64,000 nt of DNA from UBA3792 sp045114775 (GTDB lineage: Bacteria; Bacillota; Clostridia; Christensenellales; CAG-138): assembly GCA_045114775.1 (NCBI GenBank), contig JBGULC010000010.1, positions 62,001 to 126,000 on the forward strand. The letters run 5' to 3'. The notes beneath the pieces are model-generated. The model searched no databases and had not been told where the DNA came from. It worked only from the letters and a program-made list of their open reading frames with translations. The position numbers and the translations under genes are program-made. The first letter of the stretch is position 1. Every line of letters starts with the position of its first letter. Positions 50,964 to 59,743 of the stretch are shown here, piece after piece.

Positions 50964-50991
50964 AAAGCCGCACTTCCCGGTGCGGCTTTTT
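50964..50991 (+). terminator. Terminator of the flavodoxin-type reductase
   Basis: AAGCCGCAC-TTCCC-GGTGCGGCTT then TTT; also usable by the convergent glycosyltransferase operon. Confidence 0.88.
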
Positions 50992-50995
50992 GTAT

Positions 50996-52801
50996 TCATG
51001 CGCGAACGATTTTCCTTTCTCTTTCGGCGGTCTCAGACGCCTGTTCGATCGTATAGACGAGCGGCTGCTGGTATTCGCGCTCGTAGATCTCCTTCCAGAT
51101 CGCGTAGTTTTTGTTCTTCAGATCCTCGACCTGCTTCTTATAGCTGAGGGAAGGATCGGGATAGAGCGGCTCCGAAATATGCACCGTGTATTCCTGCACG
51201 GGGAAACCGCCCTCGCCGGGGATGTCGGTGTCCTTCATCGTGATGAAGCACGGCAGCACCGGCACGTTGTTCTTCGCGGCGAAGGTGAACGCGCCGTCCT
51301 TCAGGGGCTTCGGCTTCCGGTAGTTCCACCACATGCTCTGCTCTGGGTAGATCAGCACGAAATGTCCCTCCTTTAAGAGCGTGTTCGTGGCCTCCATGAA
51401 TTTCTTCATCGTGCGGATGTCGCTCGAAAGCGGCAGCGTGTTGCAGTGCCGCATCAGAAAGCCGTAGAAGCCGGGGAAGGAGGTATAGTTGCCCTCGCGG
51501 ATCACGCGGAAGAACGTGCGGTCCGGCTGCTGCGCGGCCTCGTAAACGAGCTGGATCGCAAAGCTGTCGAACGCGTGAAAGTGGTTGCAGGTGATGACCG
51601 CGCCGGAATCGAGCGCCTTGAAGTGCTCGAGTCCGCGCATCTCCCTGATGATGAACTGCCGGTTCGCGATCAGCCGGTCGACAAGCACATGCGCGGAGCG
51701 GAACGCGAGCTTCGTCTTGAGCTTTTCGATCTTTCCGCGGCGCAGGTAATCGATGTCCTCGGGAAGCAAGGGCTTACTCGGCGGATCCTCCTCGACGTCC
51801 TCCGAAAATCTTCCCGCCCGCTCGTATTCCGCGATCTTTTTGACGATCGCCACGCGGTCCGCCGCGCGCTTTTCGCGGTTCAGACGGTTCAGATAGTTGT
51901 CCTCGCTGTTCGCTTCGCGCTTTGCGAGCGTCAGAAGCCGCTCGTAGCTCAGCATGTCGCGCTTGCGCTCCTCGGCGGAATATGCGTCGCGCTCCCGAAG
52001 AAGCGTTTCGTACACCGGCGTTTCGGCGGCGTAGCGGAAATAGAGTTCGCCGCACGGGCATTCGGGATAGTGCCACGGCTTGTTGAACATGATGAAGTGC
52101 AGCACGCGCGCCTCTTCGACGGGGTATGGGATCTCGCCGAACACCTCGGTGTTCCAGCGCTGATCGAGAAACAGCACGCGGTCCTTCGCGATGAGGTTCA
52201 GATAGTCTTCGTCCTGCGTCACGACGAAATCATATTCGCCGAGCACGTTGAGAAAGCGGTACAGCAGCAGGTGCGACCGGAACGCCTCGCAGTTTATGAG
52301 CAGCAAGCCCGCGTTGAAGTAGTTTTGACGCGAAACACCGACGCATTTTTCCACATAATCGCCGTACTCCTCGACCTGGATCATCGCCTGCTCATGGCAT
52401 GCGCCGAGGTAGTTGTCCTTGAGATCGGTCTCGAAAAGCTCGCCGATATCGCCCTGCACGATCGTGTCCGCGTCGATGTAGATCGCCTTTTGGTATTCCG
52501 GATGCATATCCGCAATGAACAGACGGAAATAGGTCGTCTTGGAATAATAGTCGCGCAGCGGGAGCTTGTGCGCGATCGAGTGCAGGTATTCGGAAACGTC
52601 CTCGAAAAGGATCTCGGCGTTCGGCCTGCGTTCCGAAAGCACCGTTTCCTGCGCCGCCGCGGAGATATCCGTGTGCAGGATGTACACGCGATAGCTGCGG
52701 TCCGGGGACGCGTTTTCGAGCAGGGAGTGCAGCGAAACGAGGCAGTACTTCAAAAATCGCTCGTCGCAGGCGTAGAAGATGGGGATGATCGGTTCTTGCA
52801 T
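50996..52801 (-). CDS. Fusion of a GT8 glycosyltransferase and a PlsC-like acyltransferase
   Basis: A 601-residue cytoplasmic or membrane-associated protein. Residues 1 to about 270: GT8 (GT-A fold) with DAD at 110-112 (YIDADTIV), NAGLLLIN, QDEDYLN and HFIMFNKPW. A charged helical linker runs to about 370. Residues about 385-590: acyltransferase with NHFHAFD (His407 and Asp412, HX4D) and the PEG-like block IYPEQSMWW. Such a protein could glycosylate and acylate one lipid precursor, for example a diacylglycerol glycolipid. Last gene of a three-gene operon, two bases after another GT8. Confidence 0.88.
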   Translation of the reverse strand: MQEPIIPIFYACDERFLKYCLVSLHSLLENASPDRSYRVYILHTDISAAAQETVLSERRPNAEILFEDVSEYLHSIAHKLPLRDYYSKTTYFRLFIADMHPEYQKAIYIDADTIVQGDIGELFETDLKDNYLGACHEQAMIQVEEYGDYVEKCVGVSRQNYFNAGLLLINCEAFRSHLLLYRFLNVLGEYDFVVTQDEDYLNLIAKDRVLFLDQRWNTEVFGEIPYPVEEARVLHFIMFNKPWHYPECPCGELYFRYAAETPVYETLLRERDAYSAEERKRDMLSYERLLTLAKREANSEDNYLNRLNREKRAADRVAIVKKIAEYERAGRFSEDVEEDPPSKPLLPEDIDYLRRGKIEKLKTKLAFRSAHVLVDRLIANRQFIIREMRGLEHFKALDSGAVITCNHFHAFDSFAIQLVYEAAQQPDRTFFRVIREGNYTSFPGFYGFLMRHCNTLPLSSDIRTMKKFMEATNTLLKEGHFVLIYPEQSMWWNYRKPKPLKDGAFTFAAKNNVPVLPCFITMKDTDIPGEGGFPVQEYTVHISEPLYPDPSLSYKKQVEDLKNKNYAIWKEIYEREYQQPLVYTIEQASETAERERKIVRA

Positions 52802-52802
52802 G

Positions 52803-53630
52803 TCAGTTTACCTCACATTCGGATTTGATGTTCTGATAGAGTTCGTAAATATCGTCAAACTGCCGGTAGCGGAAGATCCTGTGGACCTTGTCGATCTGCC
52901 ATTGCTTGATGTTCTCGGTGTGCGGATAGGGAAGGTAAAACAGCCTTTTGCTGAAATGCCGCACGACCGTGTGTTTGTGCAGGAATTTCTGGTCGTTGAA
53001 ACGCTGCGGCAGGACCTTCCGCTTCGACGCGGCGCGGATCAGCGCGCTCTGGTCGGCAAAGACGAGCTTCTTTCGCTTGATCCAGCCGCGGGCTTTTTCA
53101 AAGAGCCCCGTCTCGCGCGCCTTCTGCATATTGAACAGCAGCACGCCCGCGTTGATGTAGCGCGGATGGATCAGATACTTGCCGTAATGGTCCGGCGCGG
53201 CGGCGAACTCGTAACGGGACACGTCGATGTCATACAAAAGATGCACGTCGCGATTGAACAGGATATCCGCGTCGAGATACAGAAGCTTATCGGGGATCTC
53301 CGGCACAAGATCGGCAAAGAGCCGGATCAGCGTGTAGGGCGAGCAGTACGCGCCCTCGTTCGGACAGCCGGAGAAGTGCGTCCGGTAAAGATCGCCGACG
53401 TCGATCACGGTCACGTCGTTCTCGGGATGGAACGAACGGATCGCCTTCCGGAACGCCTCCGTCTGCGCGGAGGAAAGCGGAACATATTTTTCCTTCACTT
53501 CGGACAGGTCCATCGTGAATACGAAGAACCGGGTCGGCTCCAAAGAATCGGTCCGCATCAGGATCGAAAGCGCCGCCGTCAGCATGCCGTCGAACACGCC
53601 CGCGTTGCCGCAAAACAGGATATTAACCAT
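52803..53630 (-). CDS. GT8-family glycosyltransferase
   Basis: A 275-residue protein with the metal-binding YLDADILFN (DxD about 117), RYINAGVLLFN and ADQSALI, followed by a basic C-terminal tail. It begins with ILFCGNAGVFDGML, typical of GT8 enzymes that transfer glucose or galactose. It overlaps the acyltransferase by eight bases and almost touches the fusion protein. Acceptor unknown. Confidence 0.88.
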   Translation of the reverse strand: MVNILFCGNAGVFDGMLTAALSILMRTDSLEPTRFFVFTMDLSEVKEKYVPLSSAQTEAFRKAIRSFHPENDVTVIDVGDLYRTHFSGCPNEGAYCSPYTLIRLFADLVPEIPDKLLYLDADILFNRDVHLLYDIDVSRYEFAAAPDHYGKYLIHPRYINAGVLLFNMQKARETGLFEKARGWIKRKKLVFADQSALIRAASKRKVLPQRFNDQKFLHKHTVVRHFSKRLFYLPYPHTENIKQWQIDKVHRIFRYRQFDDIYELYQNIKSECEVN

Positions 53631-54408
53631 CGTTGACCTCTTTTCTGACGTAGCGGATCACCTCGACGTCGGAATGCGCGGCAAGCTCCGTCATGCGCGA
53701 AAAGACCGCGTCGCGCAGCGCTTTTTTCTTCGCCTTCGGCTCGCCCTCCTCCGGCGGAAAGAACGGCCCGTCGAGGTAGGTGATCATCTTCGGGCGTTTC
53801 CGAAACCTGCTCTTACGGTACGTGTTCACGAAGCAGAACGCCGGAACGCCGCATTCGACCGGATAGGCAAACGACGTGTCGGGAAACGGGCGGATCTTCG
53901 TATAGTACGGCCAGATGTGCGCCTCGGGGTAGATCACGACCGGATGCCCCTCCGCGATCCGGTTTTTGATCGCCGCGAGAAAATTCCGGTACGCCTTGAT
54001 CCCGTCCGGCAGCGGCAGCCCGCCCAGAGCCGGCGTCCACCTGCCCAGCACCGGCACCGCAAGGTTGTTCGGATGCACGATCACGTACGTGCTCTTCGGC
54101 CACGACAGCCGCGTTTGCAAAAGCGCGTCGCCGAGCGGTTGCGTGTGGTTGCCGTAGAGGAAGCAGCCGGTTTTGCGAAATGGCTTCAGCTTTTCCTTTC
54201 CGACGATCCTCTGCCGGAAGATCACGCGTCCGTAAAAGACGACGACCGGATACATCACGATGCGGTAGAGGAAGAAGCGCATGAAGCGTTTAACGGGCGA
54301 TCTTCGCTCGTAATCGTACGAGGCGTCGATCTTCGGCGGCGTCGTCTGAAACGTCGAGAACTCGTCATGCAGCTCGTCGGAGTAATAAATGACCTTTCGT
54401 TTATCCAT
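53623..54408 (-). CDS. PlsC-like lysophospholipid acyltransferase
   Basis: A 261-residue protein with one strongly hydrophobic segment (about 42-62) for membrane contact. The motif is NHTQPLGD: His88 and Asp94 are five residues apart, not four as in standard HX4D enzymes. IYPEAHIWPYY is the second block. The NHTQ variant recurs in Firmicutes acyltransferases of unknown substrate. First gene of the operon with two GT8 proteins. The ATG ending at 54408 has AAAGGAAAGGG at a long distance; the longer frame is less likely. Confidence 0.8.
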   Translation of the reverse strand: MDKRKVIYYSDELHDEFSTFQTTPPKIDASYDYERRSPVKRFMRFFLYRIVMYPVVVFYGRVIFRQRIVGKEKLKPFRKTGCFLYGNHTQPLGDALLQTRLSWPKSTYVIVHPNNLAVPVLGRWTPALGGLPLPDGIKAYRNFLAAIKNRIAEGHPVVIYPEAHIWPYYTKIRPFPDTSFAYPVECGVPAFCFVNTYRKSRFRKRPKMITYLDGPFFPPEEGEPKAKKKALRDAVFSRMTELAAHSDVEVIRYVRKEVNDG

Positions 54409-54563
54409 GCGAAGGCGCGTCCCTTTCCTTTCATACCGATCAACGCCTGACCCATGCGCATCGGGCGGCGTCTTCTCCGCCGAATGCACACATTTTAGAC
54501 GCGGATCGGTATCAGAAACACGATCGCGGCGCCGGAAAAACCGCGCGCCGCTCGTCTGGGCCG

Positions 54564-54593
54564 ATTATACGCGCAAATCGCGCCCGCAGTCAA
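54564..54593 (-). promoter_or_regulatory. Promoter of the acyltransferase/glycosyltransferase operon
   Basis: On the minus strand TTGACT (54593-54588), 18 bases, TATAAT (54569-54564). Confidence 0.78.
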
Positions 54594-54999
54594 TCTACTT
54601 CCGCCTTCCGCCCTTCTACCGGGAAAAAACCGTCCGGTAGAGTCCGAAAGAGACTTCTCTACCGAGAGTAGAATCGCAGAAAAACAGGGCCTTTTACAGC
54701 ATCGACGGATGTCCTGCGGCAGCCACGCCCGTTTACATTTCCTTTCTCTCCGACTTTGTTCTTCTTGCGGATGTTTGCTCATGATACGGTTTTCATATTG
54801 GAAAAGGTATCGTCAACTCCCATGACAAAAAAAGCCCCCCGATTCGATCATTAAGGGAAGGGCAACACTATGCGGTTTTAACGATATGGAAAAATGCAAT
54901 CGCCTTGCAGTCAGCGCACCATAAAACGGAAGTCCGACACGATACGGCGTCTTTTCTGATTGCATAATCAGAGGAAAAAACGCAGGCGACACAGCCATG
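54594..54999. other. Non-coding spacer, nothing recognised
   Basis: No gene with a ribosome site on either strand. A-rich and C-rich tracts near 54.83 kb (CATGACAAAAAAAGCCCCCC) may be part of a terminator-like hairpin, but no clear stem was found. Confidence 0.4.
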
Positions 55000-55345
55000 C
55001 GGGCTGTGTAAATGCACTGCGTCCCGACCATAAACTGCGCCGCAGGCGCGCACCGCAAGCGATTGGTAGCGCAGCGGAGGCGCCGCGAGGGCGTTTACAA
55101 CCGAGCATGGCGACGCGCGATCAAACGCGCGACGGCTCCTCTGTAACGAAGCGCAGCGAAGTGGACAGACGAGCCGAGCGTGACCATGGTACGCGCGATG
55201 GTACGCGCGGGAAGCGCGCGATCTACCGCCGTAATGAAGCGAAGCGAAATGGAGCTTGTGGAAGCGCGCAACGGCACCTATGTAACGGAGCAAAGCGGAG
55301 TGGATGCGGAACAAAGCGCAGCGGTGACTTGTTTATGCACAAAAA
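55000..55345. repeat. Family B repeat cluster
   Basis: Several copies of units such as CGCGCGATC..CGTAATGAAGCGAAGCGAAATGG and TAACGAAGCGCAGCGAAGTGG, with GGTACGCGCG twice. The same words occur at 6.9, 10.6 and 16.0 kb. Open frames here are by-products of the repeat. Confidence 0.6.
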
Positions 55346-55634
55346 AGTCGCCGCAAGCCAAGTGAAGCTTGCTATTCCCATATAATAAAGTATCCTACTT
55401 CTTCCCTAATGAAGGATATAAGTTTAACCGGGAAAGAATAACGGAAATCCTGATTTCGACCAAACCACTTGATTGACAAGGAGTTTACAGCCGATCCATG
55501 CGATCGGCTTATTCTTTACCCTAGAACGGAAAGAAGGTGACACACGGAGAGTGAAGAAAGAGGAACGGGAAACGATCACAAAGCCGATGATGTCGTTTAT
55601 AGGTGACAACATACGGTATCTCACGCACAGTATC

Positions 55635-55663
55635 TTGAAAATGAGTGCAAAAGCGGGTATAAT
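55635..55663 (+). promoter_or_regulatory. Promoter before a decayed gene
   Basis: TTGAAA (55635-55640), 17 bases, TATAAT (55658-55663). Confidence 0.7.
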
Positions 55664-55703
55664 ATATTTGAAATCAGAATGCTTACAGCGGAAAAGGAGA
55701 AAC

Positions 55704-55799
55704 ATGAAAAAGATAATTACTGCCTTAGTTTCTCAAAGTTTCCTGTGGCATAACACTCCTGAACAATTTTGGCGGCAATTAGTTGCTTATCCATTATGA
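55704..55799 (+). pseudogene. Start of a decayed gene for a secreted protein
   Basis: A good promoter and AAAAGGAGAA precede an ATG that opens MKKIITALVSQS, like the first part of a signal peptide. The frame then becomes unlike a signal (SFLWHNTPEQFWRQL) and stops after 31 codons. The AT-rich DNA up to 55.95 kb has no other start. Either the gene is truncated or this is a very small peptide gene. Confidence 0.4.
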
Positions 55800-55960
55800 T
55801 GCCTCTTCTTTCGTTGTCTGGTTCTATTATCATTTTTCTTTATGGTCATACCTTACACTTACAATATATATACTCACAAAAGGTGTCCAAAAATCTTCCC
55901 ATCTTTAAACGTCTTTATCCAGGAAATCTTCCATCTATACTATTCTTAGTATAAAGAAAA

Positions 55961-56010
55961 GAAGCTGTATAGATTAGAGAGATAATCTCTTTCGTCCAGC
56001 TCCTTTTTTT
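55961..56010. terminator. Terminator of the zinc-ribbon protein gene
   Basis: GAAGCTG / CAGCTCC with an inner AGAGAT/ATCTCT stem and T or A tracts on both ends; the right distance for the minus-strand gene that ends at 56030. Confidence 0.6.
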
Positions 56011-56029
56011 GATGAATGTAAATATGCGT

Positions 56030-57412
56030 TTACTTTGCTCTTACCGTTCCAAGAACTTCACTTGTAATATATCCTGCATCATAAGTCATGCTCACAGATT
56101 CGAATGTGGATATATTGTTTGTCTCTGCAGCTTCAAGTTCGAATGCAATGTAGATTTTTGAGCTCATGCCAGATTTGATTTCGTCGACATCAAATACGTT
56201 GGTATATCCGTTTACAGTGTCGTTAAGCGTATATGAGGCATCATCAGTAAGTCTGTTATTGATATAGCCTCTCATAGAGTATCCAACCATGCTGTAATCG
56301 ATGGTCGACTCTCCCTGATTTTTCAAAGTATATTTGAATACGGCATATACTTTATCTCCAATGAACATGTTCGTGACGGTATAAAATTCAAATCCATCGT
56401 AAACGAGTTCGTATTTGCCGCTATAAACGACATCCCCTTCCTTGTTCACAGAAGAAGCATCTTTTGTATCAAGAACCGTTTTATATGAAAATTCGTTTGA
56501 AACATCTTCAGGTGTTACTTTCCACGAAAGATCATTTGCAAAAACAGTAAGCTCTTGCCATCCTTTATTCACGATAACTGCCTTAAGGATCATTGCTTTC
56601 CTTCCAGCATCCATTTTGTAAGAAGACATAGATTTATATCCATCAATTCCTACAAGGAAATACGTATCAGGTTTTTCTGCCTGAATAGAATCTGCATAAG
56701 CAGAGATATTATCACTTGAATAGTTCTCTGTTTTCTTTGAGTTATTATATACTTCGACAAAGATATAGAGGACTTCTTTTCCCTCTGGGATTTCCTCGGA
56801 ATAATTATTTACAGCTGTTTCAAGCTTGTCGCTTGATCTTACGCCAAGTACGGAAACATAAAAAGACTTATCTTTACCAATCTCATTAAGTTTCATTCCT
56901 GTTGACTTTGATGATACAGTAAAGAGCTCTTTTTCAGTTTCTTTTATCGGGGTGCTGTAGGTAGTACCCGAACTTGAGGAAATGCCAGAATTAGATGAGT
57001 TTCCAATCGTATCTGTTATTGACTGTGAAATAGATTCATGTTGACTGTAAGACGTCGTGCTTAAACCTCTAGTTTTTGCTGCGCCAAACGCTGCTACACA
57101 AATTATACCGCTAATAATAAGAGCTGCAATCGCAAGACCTTTCTTTTTTCCTTTTGATGTGATAAGGGCTATGATTGAAAGTATCAAAGCGATGGGGGCT
57201 AAAATAACAGTTAAAGACATAATAAACGATGCAATCCCTAATCCAGAATTCTTTTTCTTCACGGGCTGCTGAACAACTACTCCCGATTGTTGTATCGGCT
57301 TTGATTCTATTTGCGGATTTTGAGGAATTTCTCCAGTAAGAGAATTTCCACAGTTCGGACAAAACTTTAGTTGTTCGTTGACTTCATTTCCACAATTTGG
57401 GCAAAACTTCAT
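56030..57412 (-). CDS. Zinc-ribbon membrane protein with DUF4190-like segment
   Basis: A 460-residue protein. Two CxxC pairs (Cys4, Cys7, Cys18, Cys21) form an N-terminal zinc ribbon. Two membrane helices follow (about 58-88 and 94-115, around KGKKKG), then a Ser/Thr-rich stretch (about 118-155) and an extracellular beta-rich domain to the end (SKSTGMKLNEIGKDKSFYVS, VLYIFVEVYNNSKK) that resembles DUF4352/TelA-like immunoglobulin-type domains. Function unknown. The DNA is AT-rich, unlike the genes to the left. AAAGGAACC precedes the ATG ending at 57412. Confidence 0.78.
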   Translation of the reverse strand: MKFCPNCGNEVNEQLKFCPNCGNSLTGEIPQNPQIESKPIQQSGVVVQQPVKKKNSGLGIASFIMSLTVILAPIALILSIIALITSKGKKKGLAIAALIISGIICVAAFGAAKTRGLSTTSYSQHESISQSITDTIGNSSNSGISSSSGTTYSTPIKETEKELFTVSSKSTGMKLNEIGKDKSFYVSVLGVRSSDKLETAVNNYSEEIPEGKEVLYIFVEVYNNSKKTENYSSDNISAYADSIQAEKPDTYFLVGIDGYKSMSSYKMDAGRKAMILKAVIVNKGWQELTVFANDLSWKVTPEDVSNEFSYKTVLDTKDASSVNKEGDVVYSGKYELVYDGFEFYTVTNMFIGDKVYAVFKYTLKNQGESTIDYSMVGYSMRGYINNRLTDDASYTLNDTVNGYTNVFDVDEIKSGMSSKIYIAFELEAAETNNISTFESVSMTYDAGYITSEVLGTVRAK

Positions 57413-57578
57413 TTTATTAGGTTCCTTTCCATGTATATTTTGATAATAAGTGTGTCTTTCCTTAATTCCACACTCAAATAATACTTTTATAATAATAAAG
57501 CTTTTTGTTCTATTTTTCAAGGCATTATATCTGATGCACAATTTATTGTCGATTAATCTTCTTCACAACTATAATGGA

Positions 57579-57758
57579 ATGTCCGGCAGGACTCGGCAAG
57601 GATTGAAAGACCTTGGGTTTGAAATAACGGAAGAAGGGAAGCATTATAAGGTTACCTATTATGGTGATGGAAGATACCAGACCACTTACGCTAAAACGCC
57701 AAGTGATGTTCGATCCGGAATAAACAGCGCTCAGCAAACGATTAATATTGTTTTTTGA
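57579..57758 (+). pseudogene. 3' fragment of a truncated gene
   Basis: About 59 codons: GMSGRTRQGLKDLGFEITEE, then GKHYKVTYYGDGRYQTTYAK and TPSDVRSGINSA. It looks like the small C-terminal alpha/beta module (HicA-like in outline) found at the end of longer clostridial proteins. There is no ribosome site before the only ATG, and a terminator follows, so this is probably the tail of a gene whose front was lost. Confidence 0.5.
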
Positions 57759-57817
57759 GCATTAATCGTTAATTTTCGTAACGCTGACGGTGCTGAAACC
57801 CCTATAAAAGCAGAAAT

Positions 57818-57850
57818 CCTGAGCCGAGAGACCCCCGGTTCAGGTTTTTT
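57818..57850 (+). terminator. Terminator of the truncated gene
   Basis: CCTGAGCCG / CGGTTCAGG followed by six T. Confidence 0.8.
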
Positions 57851-57931
57851 CTCGCAGCCGGATGTGTGGAAATGCCAAAAACAGCCTATTTTCAAGGATT
57901 TTTCAGCATTTTAGGGCAAAAATAAAGGCTG

Positions 57932-57960
57932 CTACTTTTGTTAAAATAGCAGCCTTTATA
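57932..57960 (-). terminator. Terminator downstream of the tRNA-Arg fragment
   Basis: On the minus strand AAAGGCTGCTA pairs with TAGCAGCCTTT, then ATTTTTG. It begins directly after the tRNA CCA end, as expected for the tRNA gene's own terminator. Confidence 0.75.
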
Positions 57961-58005
57961 TGGCGTGCCTGACACGATTCGAACGTGCGACCTACAGAGT
58001 CGGAG
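57961..58005 (-). tRNA. 3' half of tRNA-Arg(CCG): attachment-site remnant
   Basis: On the minus strand the piece runs from the anticodon loop CTCCGAC (anticodon CCG) through stem TCTGT, the T arm (GCACG-TTCGAAT-CGTGT), the acceptor 3' strand CAGGCAC, G and an encoded CCA. The 5' partner of the anticodon stem should read ACAGA, but the DNA changes to CTGCC at 58006, so the tRNA is broken exactly there. A displaced tRNA 3' end is the usual mark of integrase-mediated insertion. Orientation implies that the element lies to the right, and that an intact tRNA-Arg is at its far end. Not a functional tRNA. Confidence 0.85.
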
Positions 58006-58210
58006 GGCAGCGGGGCGGTTTTCAAAAAACCCAGACAATACCTAAAAAAGTGACTATTTTAGGGAAATTTTGGTATTCTTTTGTGTCCGCCTTAGTCCAT
58101 TGTTAACTCATCATTCCGACCGAATTGTGTTACCAAATGTGCTACTTTTTGCTTGCGATAACGTTCACTCGTTTCGATAAATTAGCATGTTAGTGCTTGA
58201 TTACCACGCC

Positions 58211-59743
58211 TCAAGTATTTAGTTTGTATTGAATAAATGTCCTCATGTCTTCAATAGATTGAGCAAGTTCTTTATCTGAGTATTTAGCGTTCAGCTGGTT
58301 TTCTGGATGATGCGATACATCCCGGATATAATGAGATAAAGTATGCTGCTTGAGTTGGGTCGATGCGTTAGGCAATATCTTAGTATAGTTTCTCGTAGGC
58401 TTTTCGTGCTCATACTCTTTCATCCAGTTGTTCCCAGCAATAAACCCATATAACTCATCATGGTATTCTTCTGTAACTTCATTAAATGCTGTGTAATTAA
58501 TTTCATTCATGGATGGATAACCCAACAATCCACCTAAAGTTGGGGTAATATGCTTGTTGCCTTCAGTATCAACGTTTATCAATCTCAAGTCGCTATACTG
58601 CAATTGTTTAACTATTACTCCGCTATGCGTTGTTACTATAATTTGCGTTCTTGGGGAGTGAGACAATTCCTTTAGCGCATCTGCCAGCATTTTTTGATTC
58701 GAAAAATGTTGCGAAGTCTCAGGCTCTTCGATGGCGTAAATTATACCTGTACTATCGTTTTCTTCCTGACGCCGCTCAGCTTCTGCGCGAAAGAAATTTA
58801 ACAGTACAAGGCGCTTAACGCCGCTACCGCGTTTATTAATTGGAATATCATCCTCCGAGGACAAGGAAACACCCTCAAACACTTTAGCCCATTTTATTGC
58901 TGTCGGGGACGGTATAACCGGCTTAAGGTTATCGGCCATATTCGGATCCATTTCTCGCAGCTTAGAGAGCGTTCTGTATGAAACTTCCAGCAATCTGCTT
59001 TCGATCTGTTCCGCAACAGACTTCAACGTTTCCTGTATTGCTGCATCCTGAAAAAACTGACTCACAGCAAGTTTGAGAGGATCTTGAACTTCGGCGTCCT
59101 TATCGCTATTTTCTCTATCTGCCTGAAACAACGAATATACAGGGAGATACTTTGATAACTGCTCCCATATTTTTTTAGTGTCTTCTCCCGCGGTGACATC
59201 AATATCAATAGTAGTCAGCTCAAGTTCATCTGCAAAAGAAGACCACACAGCACGGCGCATCACAGAATTAATACTTTGATTGGCACATATTATATTGTTG
59301 TCTCGAATTATAGCTTGTAAATCCTTCTTTTTCTTTAACAGAAGATCAGCACAGATTCCATTTACAGGATGTAATGCTCTGATCAATACAGCCGTACACT
59401 TCTTGCCATTGAATTTTTTAATCAGCTCCAGTTCACCATCTTCATTTAACAAATACTCATCTTCAAAGTTGGTTTGAAATGAAGAATCAACGACTATCGT
59501 ATCCGGCAGGTCCGTGAAAGTAATATCTATAGAAAACTCTTGCGTTTGATTGTAGACATTAAGGTCACCTTCATCAAACTTGATCGCCCCTTTCCCATCA
59601 TTAAAAAATAGGTCGAGTGCTTCAAGTATTGATGATTTTCCTATATCATTACGGCCTACAAACGCTGTAAGATCGCCAAAGCAAATGGATGTCTTTTTCC
59701 CGTAGCCACGGAACCCATCTAATGTTACTTTATGAATCTTCAT
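58211..59743 (-). CDS. OLD-family AAA ATPase with HEPN-like C-terminus
   Basis: A 510-residue ABC-type ATPase. Walker A GRNDIGKS (30-37), signature-like NKRGSGVKRLVLL, Walker B IIYAIEEPETSQH (Glu339/Glu340) and VTTHSGVIV. Unlike full OLD nucleases it shows no TOPRIM acid pairs. The C-terminal 130 residues are helical and contain HYIRDVSHHPEN; Arg474 and His479 form an Rx4H pair as in HEPN ribonucleases. It starts one base after the DUF2130 gene stop, so the two are coupled. Probable phage-defence function: DNA or RNA sensing by the ATPase, cleavage by the tail or the partner (inference). Confidence 0.8.
   Translation of the reverse strand: MKIHKVTLDGFRGYGKKTSICFGDLTAFVGRNDIGKSSILEALDLFFNDGKGAIKFDEGDLNVYNQTQEFSIDITFTDLPDTIVVDSSFQTNFEDEYLLNEDGELELIKKFNGKKCTAVLIRALHPVNGICADLLLKKKKDLQAIIRDNNIICANQSINSVMRRAVWSSFADELELTTIDIDVTAGEDTKKIWEQLSKYLPVYSLFQADRENSDKDAEVQDPLKLAVSQFFQDAAIQETLKSVAEQIESRLLEVSYRTLSKLREMDPNMADNLKPVIPSPTAIKWAKVFEGVSLSSEDDIPINKRGSGVKRLVLLNFFRAEAERRQEENDSTGIIYAIEEPETSQHFSNQKMLADALKELSHSPRTQIIVTTHSGVIVKQLQYSDLRLINVDTEGNKHITPTLGGLLGYPSMNEINYTAFNEVTEEYHDELYGFIAGNNWMKEYEHEKPTRNYTKILPNASTQLKQHTLSHYIRDVSHHPENQLNAKYSDKELAQSIEDMRTFIQYKLNT

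Noticed and set aside
55424..55799. Small coding frames on both strands (93 and 108 codons)
   Set aside because: No ribosome site, no recognisable family, and they overlap each other. Only the 31-codon frame with expression signals is kept, as a remnant.
57961..58005. A functional tRNA gene
   Set aside because: The acceptor 5' strand, D arm and 5' side of the anticodon stem are missing.
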